Of a stretch of 64,000 nt of DNA, positions 10,348-18,931 are shown in pieces. Position numbers and translations under genes: made by a program. Every line of letters starts with the position of its first letter. Position 1 is the stretch's first letter. This DNA is from Paramacrobiotus metropolitanus (Eukaryota; Tardigrada; Eutardigrada; Parachela; Macrobiotidae). The DNA lies in NCBI RefSeq assembly GCF_019649055.1, contig NW_026570369.1, positions 62,001 through 126,000 on the forward strand, written 5' to 3'. The notes under the pieces were generated by a model. That model had not been told where the DNA came from, made no database searches, and was given only the letters and a program-made list of their open reading frames with translations.

Positions 10348-10831
10348 ATTTCAATAGTAATTTTATAAAATTATGGTCGCGTATTTTAGTGCTTATGCGG
10401 AAAAACTTGTTTATAAATTTGCAAACGAACCGGTCGTTTATGCCTTTATCTCTGATAAAGGCTGACATTACTTCTCTGTACGAGTATCCATAACAGCGCA
10501 GTAATACATAAAACATACAATATTGACCGCACACTGTACTATCATTGTTTTGGCGGGTAGTATTCGACATTATTACGTAATCTGTTCCCATCCACTGAGC
10601 AATATCTGTAGAGTACGTTCCGGGATTTTGGCCGTACGAATCAAAAGCTTCCAATTTATTTATACTGACACAAAAAAATGCCACCCAGTCCTCTCCTGGA
10701 CTTCCCGATTTTTGTGTATTTACTATGTATGCCCCCGTGTATTGTTTTTCCGGTATAGTATTACTGGCGAAGACACCGACAAAAATGTTTTGAATTTTGG
10801 GATCATTATTTAAAGCCTTTTTCAATCTCAA
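10340..10831 (-). CDS. Adenovirus-type cysteine protease, copy A
   Basis: 163 codons, uninterrupted, about the usual length. C5/Ulp1-like maturation proteases process capsid precursors. Visible motifs: LEAFDSYGQNP (the acidic residue of the active site), a Gln-rich stretch, then STVCGQYCMFYVLL with the nucleophilic Cys. The position where GxHW normally provides the catalytic His reads GEDW (GAC instead of CAC), so the triad looks incomplete. It lies directly downstream of a capsid C-terminal fragment and upstream of the membrane ORF. It is a diverged relative of copy B at 13,369-13,881. Confidence 0.82.
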   Translation of the reverse strand: MRLKKALNNDPKIQNIFVGVFASNTIPEKQYTGAYIVNTQKSGSPGEDWVAFFCVSINKLEAFDSYGQNPGTYSTDIAQWMGTDYVIMSNTTRQNNDSTVCGQYCMFYVLLRCYGYSYREVMSAFIRDKGINDRFVCKFINKFFRISTKIRDHNFIKLLLKYG

Positions 10832-10864
10832 AATTATTCATGGTGCAAAGTCAAAAATTACTTG

Positions 10865-11107
10865 TCAATTATTGTTAATTTCAATAATGTTGTCGTAAAT
10901 AAGCATTGCGATACATACAGCTGCTTCTGTTAATGGTTTGGCAAAACGCATGCTAATATTCAAATTACCTTGTCGAGTAAGCGACAGAGCACCACGTCCT
11001 GTATGCCCTCTTGTAAAGTCAAAACCATAAATACAAAATCCTCCTAAATTATAATCAGATCTATCAAACGTTTTAAAGTTAAGGGAAGGGATCTGATCCC
11101 CACCCTC
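10865..11107 (-). pseudogene. C-terminal end of a Polinton major capsid protein, copy A
   Basis: About 80 codons ending EINNN. The segment GFDFTRGHTGRGALSL and the following QGNLNISMRFAKPL match the end of the capsid gene at 13,878-15,214 (GFDLTPGHTGRGPLTL). The rest of the gene is missing because the gag-only LTR element begins at 11,108. The spacing to the following protease (about 33 nt) mirrors that of copy B. Confidence 0.75.
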
Positions 11108-11207
11108 TGTCACGTCTTCACAAAGTCATTTATTCACTTAGATCTCCACAGTCATACTGGCAGCTTACGCTGCTGCTGTTCGCACGTTGCTATGTCACAT
11201 CATCACA
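11108..11207 (-). repeat. Left (3') LTR of the gag-only element
   Basis: 100 bp, TGTCACGTC...CATCATCACA on the plus strand, nearly identical to 12,797-12,896. Contains an AATAAA polyadenylation signal on the minus strand. Preceded on that strand by a purine tract. Confidence 0.85.
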
Positions 11208-11317
11208 CCTTTCCCAGTGTGTGAAACACACTAAAGAAAATGCACGACATTTTAACATAAGAATTCCAGAATTAACACCAAATTAATCGGAAAATAAATC
11301 CAAAATATCGGTATCTT

Positions 11318-12789
11318 TCACTGCTTCCTTCTTTTTCCGTTTCTTCTCCCGCTCATTTGGCTGCGAGTCTTAACCAGTCCACTGCTTGAAACCGTTTCCA
11401 TTTCCTTCTCGGGTACTCTTCCGATTGCCGGAAATTCATTTTCTGGCTGTTCGTTACTGACCTCGTCAGTGTTTCCGCCGTCCCCGACTGCCACCTCGCT
11501 CTGCTGAACGTCGCAGTCTGCCATTTTGATCGCCGCCAGTTTGTCCACGCACCGGTTCTGCTCTGGCTGATATCGCCGATGCTCCACCGGTCTCCAGTAT
11601 CGTGGAGTCGCTACTATGCTCCTTCGTGCCATTTCGTCCACCTTCGTGTGCAAGGCAGCCAATTCGCCTAGCACAGTATTCAGGACCGCATCTCCGTCCT
11701 TGCTGCATCTCCAGGGGCGGCTGCTCGCTCGCCTAGTGTAACTGGGCTGATGTTTAACCATACAGTCAAAATCACCATCCACATTAACCTGTAGCACATC
11801 GAACTCTTCTTCTATCAGATTGGTGCGCCGTGCACCATCCCTCTGCTGCTCTTTCTCCTTCGGGTCGGCGCGACAGGCCCTGGCAATGTGGCCATACCTG
11901 CCACAATTGCCACACCGCAGATCTTTTGCCCAACATTCGGCCTTGCGATGGTCGCGCTCTCCGCATCCGTAACATTCGTTACTGAATGGCCACCGTGCCG
12001 TTTGGCTTCCGCCTTCACGGTCTCTCTCCCCACTGCCGCTTCTGCCGCGGCGGTTGTCGCCTTGGGCCTCCCGCCCTTTTGGCCTCTCTCCACGGCCACT
12101 AGGTCCGTGACCTTTATCCGGGCCACGCCCATCGCGGACTCTCGCCACATCCACCGTCTCCGTGGTCTTCTTTGTCTCTCGGGCAAGCTCGTACAGCTCG
12201 CAAATCTCCAAGCACTCCTCCAACTTGGTGCGTGTCTTTGACATCAGGTGCAGCCTGGTGTTTTCGTTCACCAGTCCATTGGTGAATGCAGCCATCATGT
12301 TCTGCTCCAGGACTGTCGCAGGGAACCCAACCACAGTCGCCTTCCGGCGCAGTCTATTCCTGTGGAGAACTCCAGGAGCGTCTCCCCAGGTTTTTGCTTT
12401 ATTTTAAAGTACAACGCCCACTCCGTCTCCTTCAGCGTTTTCTTCACAAACGCTTGCTCCAGTTTATCTGCCAGCTGGCCAGCGGTGAAATCGTCCGGAC
12501 TGCCAGGCAGGCACATGGAAATAAGGATCTCCAGCGCCTCCACGCCTAAGGCGTCCAGCAACACCGCCTTCTGCTCGGCCGTGTCTGTGACCTTGTGCAG
12601 TGCTACGTAGTTTTTGTAGCGATACTGCCAGGATCGCCAGGTCATCACGGCTGGCTCGAACCTCATCAATCCACCGGTGTCCTCCTTTCTTCCTCCCGAC
12701 AGCATGGCTGTACCACTTCCCGAAGGCATAACCACGCTGTTCGTAAACACTTTATCACTCTGAAACGGCAATGAGCTCGATTCCTTCAC
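11318..12789 (-). pseudogene. Gag of the gag-only LTR element
   Basis: Two overlapping open frames, 12,789-12,295 (164 codons) and 12,334-11,318 (338 codons), need a single frameshift near 12,350. The first is capsid-like, with a WRSWQYRYKNYVAL segment and GETLLEF. The second has an Arg/Gly-rich stretch followed by two CCHC zinc knuckles, CYGCGERDHRKAEC and CGNCGRYGHIARAC, which bind nucleic acid in Gypsy gag. The C-terminus is basic (SGRRNGKRRKQ). No protease, RT or integrase follows before the 3' LTR. Confidence 0.85.
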
Positions 12790-12796
12790 GCCAGAT

Positions 12797-12896
12797 TGTC
12801 ACGTCTTCACAAAGTCATTTATTCACTTAGATCTCCACAGTCATACTGGCAGCTTACGCTGCTGTTGTTCGCACGTTGCTATGTCACATCATCACA
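12797..12896 (-). repeat. Right (5') LTR of the gag-only element
   Basis: Same 100-bp sequence as the left LTR, with one clear difference (TGCTGTTGTTC for TGCTGCTGTTC). The adjacent TGGCGTGAAGG on the minus strand fits a tRNA-primed primer binding site; the tRNA was not identified. Confidence 0.85.
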
Positions 12897-13309
12897 CTTT
12901 TGGTGAACGCCGCTATGACGGGTTGAAGGACCTCATGAAAGACCTGCAGCTGTTCAAAGACATGGTGAAAATCCAGAAGGAACAAGGGGTCCACGAGCCG
13001 GTCAAAGAAGGACTAGAGTACCCTATGCTGTGCGAGAGCGTTGCTGAGGCTTTGGCGCCATTAGTCAAGCAGCTGGATGATGGTACTATTAATGAATGTC
13101 ACGAAGAAAACTATCGACCATCAGACGGTGAATGGAACGGTGCTGTGGAGCGACTGTTGGAACTGCGTATGGTGCATGGTATACTGTTCGGACTGGATAA
13201 GCTCAGTGTTGAGCAGGCTCTGGACTTGGACGTGGCTGGATTTTTGAAGAAACACGAGGATCAGCTTCGTGAGAATGTGGGTGGAGTTATTGCCGCTAAT
13301 AATTGCTGA
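12897..13309 (+). pseudogene. Plus-strand Polinton gene fragment, truncated at its 5' end
   Basis: About 137 codons open from the LTR edge to a TGA at 13,309. The frame extends into the LTR (ATG at 12,881), but that part belongs to the retroelement, so the true N-terminus is lost. The product is acidic and helical (GLKDLMKDLQLFKDMVK, LLELRMVHGILFGLDKL), with no motif I recognise. It converges tail to tail with protease copy B. It may be a Polinton accessory gene. Confidence 0.5.
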
Positions 13310-13368
13310 TTTCCTGCTGTTTATTTACTTGTACGACAAACGAAAATAACCGGTCGTTGTTTTAATTT

Positions 13369-13881
13369 TCATTTTAATAAACGGTTGCACATCTGTCGGA
13401 GCAAAGCTCCGTTCACCATGGTTGTATTGATGTAGACAAAAGAATTAACATACTGACACACCATTTTGTCGTTGCTTATTCGGCTATCAGTAAACAAATG
13501 CACAATATTAGTGTACGATTCACCACTACAACGTCGTAGAATAAAAAACAAACAGTATTCTCCTCAAACAGTGCTAAATTCAGATTGAAACTGTTCATTT
13601 TGTAGAGTGATTTCATTGGCTACCACCGGTGGTTGAAAATACTGTGAGTAGCTCTCCAATGCTTTTCCGTAAGAGTCAAATACCACCATTTTACCGGGTT
13701 GTTCCTGGTACAGGGCGATCCGGTGCTCACCTTCTTGGTCAGCTGGATCGGTATTCACCACACACGCTCCCGGAAAAGGTGTCAGGCTCGTTGGAACTTG
13801 ATGGCTGGCGTAGACCCCACGAAACACCGCAGTGGTGTGAGAATTTCCATGGAGTGCCGAGGTAATTTCTTGTGTATTCAT
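13369..13881 (-). pseudogene. Adenovirus-type cysteine protease, copy B, with TGA at the nucleophile codon
   Basis: Open from 13,881 to a TGA at 13,566-13,564, and open in the same frame from there to 13,369. The first part has GEHRIALY (catalytic His present) and VVFDSYGKALE. The TGA stands exactly where copy A has the Cys of STVCGQYC: here the codons read S-T-V-TGA-G-E-Y-C. A Cys codon TGC or TGT becomes TGA by one change, so a nonsense mutation of the nucleophile is the simplest reading. The remaining 65 codons match a protease C-terminus. Located between the capsid gene and the plus-strand fragment. Confidence 0.8.
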
Positions 13882-15214
13882 GTTGTAAAGTCCGCGATCA
13901 GTTGACGGTGCTGGTTAATTTCAATAATGCTGTCATAAACCAGCATACACACCATCATAATGGTGCTTTTCAGTGGTTTCCCGAAAGACACAGAAACACT
14001 AAGGTTTCCCTGTTTGATTAGCGTCAGTGGTCCGCGTCCGGTATGTCCTGGAGTCAGGTCAAAACCGAAAATGGTATATCCGTCGTTATATTGGGTCCGG
14101 TTGAACGGTAAGCCGCCTTGCAAACTGGGACGATGTCCCAGAGTGTCTAGAAGCCCGTCGTAGTACTCCAAAGACAATTTGCGGTCGAAATCAGCAGTGT
14201 ACGGTTTAGTTGGTTAGCTTTAACCGTCCACTTCGACGCTGATTCGTGTAATATTGAAGTGCTGAAAGTTGAAAGGGTTTTTCTTTTGCGATCCGTGAAA
14301 GTCTTCGCTGTCCACAAAGCCAATAAAGACCACCTTAGGGATTTGTCCAATCTGCAAATTGCTGACAACGGTGATCTGGGTTCGTTGAGGAATCTCCGAC
14401 ACACGCATCACCACCCGTTCGATATGGTACTTGACTGTTTTTTTCAGGAGTTCTCCGGCCACGGCGGTCAGAAAATCCGGAGACGGAATGCATCGGCGAA
14501 CCGATAGACGCGCGTTGCGGATAAACGGTTTGAATGTCTTGGTGGTACCGTGTCCCATACACGTAAGGCAAACTCCGGTCGACTAACTACTAGGCGAATG
14601 TTGACGGGTACACCGGTGCACAGCGGCTTGCTTTGATCAAATAGGTCGGAAAATAGTTTGCCAGATAGCTGTACGTACAGGAAAGTATTAAATAACGCCG
14701 TTCGATTTTTTTTACCATTGTTTGCGGTTTCACTGTTGAAGGAGCCCGGAGAGTCGTAATAGAAACCGGCGGATGTCAGTTGGCTTTGTTGGGCATCAAG
14801 GGAGTGGGACAGCAGAGATTCCAGGTAAGCGCGGTACGGATACAACGTGGCGGCATCCGAGTTCAACCGGTTGGTCACCGTCACATGGCATGAAGAGAAC
14901 AATGAATGCAGAATGTTGTTGACTGGAGCCACACCATCAGCCGTTGTAATCAGTTCCCATTCACCGGTGGCTTTGTGAACTTTAATACTTACTTCTAGTT
15001 CCAGGATCATATCCGCCAAACTAAGTAGTCCGGACGTGCTGGGCGGAATGAAAACGTTGATATCGCCAGCGGATCCGTTGTCTGTCAAGACGGTAGTGGG
15101 GTTAAGCTTTTCGTGTTCTGTGCGCCATCGATCCGTTAAGGTGGCCGGTAATGCACAGAGCTGGTTTTCCAATTGCATGGCCGGCTCAGAGTTTTCCATT
15201 ATCAACATGGCCAT
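13878..15214 (-). pseudogene. Polinton major capsid protein (double jelly-roll), frameshifted
   Basis: Starts with MAMLIMENSEP at 15,214, within a few bases of the pVI-like gene's stop. Open pieces: 15,214-14,468, 14,558-14,220, then the C-terminal part 14,177-13,878. The recognisable order is an N-terminal VFIPPSTSGLLSLAD segment, the middle SGKLFSDLFDQSKPL and NIRLVVSRPEFAL, then IPKVVFIGFVDSEDF with KKNPFNFQHF, and finally GYTIFGFDLTPGHTGRG. These are typical of hexon-like Polinton capsids of about 440 residues. Breaks: a frameshift near 14,570 and two stops near 14,212-14,220. It would form the trimeric shell protein of the particle. Confidence 0.82.
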
Positions 15215-15216
15215 TT

Positions 15217-15615
15217 TTAGAAGAAATCGGGAATATTGGTTGGGGGTATACGTTTCACTCGAACAACTTTGCGTTGAACTCGTCGTTTCTTTCGAACACC
15301 TTCTCCTTCCTGGGAAGCAAAACGTTTTTCTATGGCTGTTCCGGCACGTTCGGCTACCTCTTTAATAGCCCTGGCAGCAGCTTCTTGCAGGTGAGGTGTA
15401 GCTGCTTCCAGAGCAGCTTTGGCATGAGGTGCGGCCTTCCGCAGTATTGGTTGAACAAATCCTGATAGCTTAGCAAACAGATTTTTCAAAATCTGCGGGA
15501 AACCCGATCCGTTTTGAAGAGTGCCGCGGTACCAGATCAGGGCGCTGCCACCCGTCTGATTGAGAAAGACGTTCTCGTATCGCCGGGGATCCGGCACGTG
15601 CTCCACCAGAGGCAT
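15217..15615 (-). CDS. pVI/pX-like minor capsid or membrane-active protein
   Basis: 132 codons, uninterrupted. NVFLNQTGGSALIWYRGTLQ followed by QNGSGF and FPQILKNLF is the conserved N-terminal signature of Polinton and adintovirus pVI-like proteins. A long amphipathic Ala-rich helix follows (HAKAALEAATPHLQEAAARA), then a strongly basic tail (GVRKKRRVQRKVVRVKR). Adenovirus pVI links hexon to the core and disrupts membranes; the same role here is inferred. The ATG overlaps the penton stop (TAAAATG) and its own stop lies a few bases before the capsid ATG, so the three late genes are packed without gaps. Confidence 0.75.
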   Translation of the reverse strand: MPLVEHVPDPRRYENVFLNQTGGSALIWYRGTLQNGSGFPQILKNLFAKLSGFVQPILRKAAPHAKAALEAATPHLQEAAARAIKEVAERAGTAIEKRFASQEGEGVRKKRRVQRKVVRVKRIPPTNIPDFF

Positions 15616-15616
15616 T

Positions 15617-16587
15617 TTAGTATAGTCGTTGTGGTCGGAAATGTAGCTTTACCAAAGATTTTCCTGTTTGGAACTTGGCGTCGTCTACCAGATCGTTGGC
15701 AATAGTGAGTTTTATGGTTTCGAAATGTTGTCGTAGTACTGGGACGTAGTGGGGAATGTCGAATCTGGCCTCGACAAATTGACTGACTTCTCCTGTAATA
15801 GGCACGGAACGTTAAAACTGCGCTGCGGTATTTCCAATCAAGCTGTAGTCGGCCGCATTACTGTAGACAAACAGGCTTTGATTTCTCAGTAGGGTATTGA
15901 CCGGGCGCTCCGAAATGAAGCGGGTGAATTTTGGATTCGGAGGCTTGGCCAGAAATGACAGGTATTGGATACTGACGTTCTTTGTTTCAAAGGGAAATGG
16001 ACCGGTCATTCCATTGCTGTTACTTTCCATTGGTACATCCGGTTTTAGTACATCATGTTCAAATCTAGCATTTTCTGTAGGACTATCGACGACGGAAGAA
16101 AGACAATAGAAACCCGATCGTTACCAATATTCAGTCGGACCCGGTAATTGGTGGCGGTCAGCAATTGAACGGTAAAGGCTCTGTCGGCAGTTAAGGCGCT
16201 CTTATCAGCGGGCACAGTTTCGTCCACCATGTACGACCCAACTTTTGGCACCAACGAATTGATGGTTTTTAATAGCAAATCGGCATCCTTGTAATTTCCA
16301 GGAGGTATGGTAATCTCGTCGGTATGTACAAGTTGGTCCGCCGTCCCCAAAAAGTTTGTTTCATCTTTCTTCAGTCTGGATTCTTTAGCGATGTGCACTT
16401 CAAACTTTTGTTCGACGGGAAGAGTGAAAAAGGAATTGAGGTACTATAGTTCGAAAAGGGCTATTTCCCATTTTCTCTTCAGGGCAATGGGATGTTTCAG
16501 ATTGGTCGTCCAATTGGAAGGAGTGTTGCTGGGGTCCGTAGCGACATCGCTCAGGAACGTCACGGAGAATGGTGCTCCTTCGTACAT
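15617..16587 (-). pseudogene. Penton (minor capsid, single jelly-roll), broken
   Basis: Starts MYEGAPFSVTFLSD at 16,587, overlapping the end of the integrase by 28 nt. SNWTTNLKHPIAL and KWEMALFEL are typical of the N-terminus of Polinton minor capsid proteins. An in-frame TAG follows near 16,443. Further pieces: 16,398-16,045 (TIPPGNYKDADLLLKTINSL), 16,030-15,812 (FISERPVNTLLRNQSLFVYS) and 15,805-15,617, ending KSLVKLHFRPQRLY. At least one stop and two frameshifts. It would sit at the capsid vertices. Confidence 0.75.
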
Positions 16588-17651
16588 GATGATGCCCTTA
16601 TCCAGGAATCGTGCTCAGGTCCGTAACCTAACCAGCGAACTAGTGCTTTATCACCACGGCGTCTAATGATACGGTCGGTGGTATATTCTTTCTGTTCCGG
16701 GCGCGATACTTTGGAGAGCTCGTGTTCATAAAAGGTTCCTTGGATAGGTTGGTCTTGATAGTCCTTTAGTCGGTATACCGGTACGGTATGTGAAATGACT
16801 TTAATGATGTAGAACACCTCCTCCCTAAATCGATACGTATAGCCTTTTTCCACCTTGGTTTTATGCACGGCTATCCGGACTGCATCGCGACCTTGAATCG
16901 AGGTGGTCGAACTTGTCTGGTTGGATACAATTTGTTGAATACCGCCAAAGAATTGCTCTGAGTGACGTCTATTGGTCGCAATGTTTGGAGTGGTTATATG
17001 TACTCATATAACCACTCCAAACATGTGCTCGATGTTTGGAGTGGTTATATGAGTACACCAAATCTTGCAGTTTGTCAGTGTACCGTGTCGAAACCCTAAC
17101 ACGAAACAAACGAAACATTCGTGTTTTGATGGTACGGATAGCGTGTTCTGCCATGGCACATTTGATGTCTTCGTTTTTCGATGTGAAAAAATGAATCTTT
17201 CTCCCTTTCAAAAGGTCTTGACCGTTGCGTTAATGACTTCAGTGCCTTTATCGTACTGCAGCTTTTCCGGCTCGCCGAGTTCTTCAAAAGCCTTGGACAA
17301 GGCATTCTTGGTTTCGTTGGCCGTTTTGCACTTCATTGATTGAATGCTCAGCATTTTGGAGAAGCAATCAATTACAAACAGCAGGTGTTTGTACCCATCA
17401 TTTTCCTTGGAATATTTTGATAAATCAGCCAGATCAGCTTGGTACTGTTGACGAAGGTTGGTCGCTACGATCCGGTTGCGTGCAAAGCGCCGTCGATTTT
17501 CCTTGGTCACAGTGCACGCATCGGTCCCTTGCAGAATCTCCTGTGCTTTCCGTCTGTTGGCTCTGGTCTTTAGACTTCTTCGGAGCTTTTCCACGCCTCC
17601 AAAACCGCCGGGATCGCACGGGTTGAGGTATCGTTTCATCAGTTTCTCCAT
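16560..17651 (-). pseudogene. Retroviral-type integrase with chromodomain (Polinton), frameshifted
   Basis: First ATG at 17,651, about 45 nt downstream of a TATA-like sequence. The 17,651-17,208 piece holds the N-terminal region and the first catalytic part (LADLSKYSKENDGYKHLLFV, then QYDKGTEV where DxGxEF is usual). After a frameshift near 17,210, the piece to 16,969 has AEHAIRTIKTRMFRLF. A snap-back duplication at 16,982-17,056 and another frameshift near 16,880 follow, then an SH3-like part (EKGYTYRFREEVFYI) and a chromodomain (TTDRIIRRRGDKALVRWLGY). The enzyme would join TIR ends to target DNA; the chromodomain suggests chromatin targeting. Not functional here. Confidence 0.8.
16982..17056. 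repeat. Snap-back palindrome plus direct copy inside the integrase gene
   Basis: TGTTTGGAGTGGTTATAT (16,982-16,999), a 6-base loop GTACTC, its exact reverse complement (17,006-17,023), a 9-base spacer, then a third, direct copy (17,033-17,050) followed by GAGTAC, the complement of the loop. This order indicates template switching during synthesis. It disrupts the integrase between the catalytic core and the C-terminal part. Confidence 0.92.
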
Positions 17652-17690
17652 CGGATTTGTTGCAGCAGGTAGAGACACAGCACAGTTGAT

Positions 17691-17701
17691 CTTAAATATA
17701 C
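17691..17701 (-). promoter_or_regulatory. TATA-like element upstream of the integrase
   Basis: The minus strand reads GTATATTTAAG, 40-50 nt upstream of the first integrase ATG (17,651). The spacing fits an RNA polymerase II core promoter for the integrase/late gene block. No initiator was identified. Confidence 0.4.
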
Positions 17702-18649
17702 GGCATTTTTAAAAAACACATAATGTTTGTGCACCAAATATGTTCCGCTTAAATAGGCTTTGTTACAAAAGGGTATTTTTAAATAACTTTTCGCCAAAAA
17801 CAGGTACTGTTTCAGTGACCAATAATGCAAAATAATTCATAAAGCGCTTGAAAGATCTAATTACTCGTGGAAAATAAACAACGCTAGTCTGTTTAAGGGA
17901 TGTTAATGTGTTTCAATAATAATTGACAATTTACAATGGCTAACCTCCAGCACATGTTGTGCTATGCACGAAACCTAGAGCAAAAATGAGAGAAGGTGTT
18001 GTTAATTATCCTGTACGTTGTGTTTTTCTTAGTTTTTGCTGCGTTTGTTGTCTCCGGTAGCGTTGGAAAATTTATGCAGACCGACTACTGGAACAGCATC
18101 CTACGAAACCGATTAATCGAACGATATGACCTTTTAAATGTTGGGTAAGAACTTTACAGCATTACGTTAAACGATAGTGATGCATACGTGGTTCTGTCTG
18201 ATTGAAAATTTTACCGGAAACTTATATCATTATTTTTATTACAGCAAAAATACAACGGTCGGATTTCATGGAGCTGTGTAAGATTGGGCGTGTCTTTAAA
18301 ACATCAACTCCGGTCATACCTTTTGAATCAACCCATATGCGAAAAAATAACAAGCTGCAACAACTTTCCGGAACGAAACTGTTCTTTCCTGACGGTGGCG
18401 CCACATACAATATTGCATCTTTCTGTTGATTTATAGCACTTTCAGCAAAGAAATAAAAAATCCATTATGGGCCTTCCCTGTTCAGATCAGTCCCGTAGCA
18501 AAAATATCTACATTTATTTATCAGGAGATTACTTGAAAGTATACTGTTGCTACGGTTTTGTACGTACGCAATTAACCGGTGCCCTCGTGTGGATTACCGC
18601 ACTTGATGATAGTCCATTGATCCGGCAGCGATCACCGATTCCGGTCTTT
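17702..18649 (+). other. Polinton right end between integrase and TIR, with possible small spliced plus-strand gene
   Basis: No long open frame. A plus-strand segment near 17,995-18,147 encodes a hydrophobic stretch (LYVVFFLVFAAFVVSGSVG) followed by MQTDYWNSILRNRLIERYDL and ends at a donor-like G|GTAAG. A TTTTTATTACAG acceptor follows at about 18,243, then an open stretch with several Cys codons to about 18,430. This could be a secreted or membrane accessory protein, but no homology is recognised and the N-terminus is not fixed. Confidence 0.3.
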
Positions 18650-18931
18650 TTTCTTCTTTGTTTCTTTCTTTAAAAATAAGCGATAATGTACTTATCAGTG
18701 TGCTATTTTCACAATACCATCTAACGAAATGATAGTTTGTCTGCAATTTCATGACGTATTTTAACAAAATGACATATTAAAAAACATTCCACTCGTTAAA
18801 ATTTACCCCAGTCAAAAAACACACCGTTAGGCAGAAACACACAGACCGTTAATTATCCCCTAGGGCAAACAATTTAGACCCCCCCGGATAAAAAAAAATT
18901 GGTTCATAACCATCAGGATACTACTTTGTAC
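18650..18931 (-). repeat. Polinton right terminal inverted repeat
   Basis: The reverse complement of the left TIR, ending GGATACTACT at the outer edge. It shares the AATTATCCCCTAGGGCAAAC core and, further inward, the GACGTATTTTAACAAAATG region. Outside it, CTTTGTACTTTGTC holds the CTTTGTC also found outside the left TIR. Confidence 0.85.

Larger units (their letters stand above)
11108..12896 (-). mobile_element. Gag-only LTR retroelement, 1.79 kb
   Basis: Flanked by 100-bp direct repeats (11,108-11,207 and 12,797-12,896) that differ at one or two positions. On the minus strand each repeat runs TGTGATG...GTGACA and contains AATAAA. A TGGCGTGAAGGAATC stretch follows the 5' repeat as a possible primer binding site, and ACTGGGAAAGG precedes the 3' repeat as a polypurine tract. 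Only gag is encoded, so it would depend on another element for pol. The flanking bases (CCCTC and CTTTT) do not form a target duplication. Confidence 0.8.
2998..18931. mobile_element. Polinton/Maverick (adintovirus-like) element, composite
   Basis: Bounded by inverted repeats of about 280 bp that start AGTAGTAT, and encoding the hallmark set: protein-primed family B DNA polymerase, adenovirus-type protease, double-jelly-roll major capsid, pVI-like protein, penton and retroviral-type integrase with chromodomain. Inferred role: a self-synthesising transposon or endogenised midsize dsDNA virus. No FtsK/HerA-type packaging ATPase is visible. Protease and capsid C-terminus occur twice, either side of a gag-only LTR element, so the unit is a chimera or has a duplication. 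CTTTGTC occurs just outside both ends (about 2,991 and 18,933) as a possible target duplication. Most genes are broken; it is a fossil copy. Confidence 0.88.

Noticed and set aside
12881-12896. ATG inside the right LTR as the start of the plus-strand fragment
   Set aside because: The ATG belongs to the inserted LTR; the frame only happens to continue into the Polinton gene.
11108-12896. Gag-only element as part of the Polinton gene set
   Set aside because: LTRs, primer site, purine tract and CCHC knuckles mark an independent retroelement.
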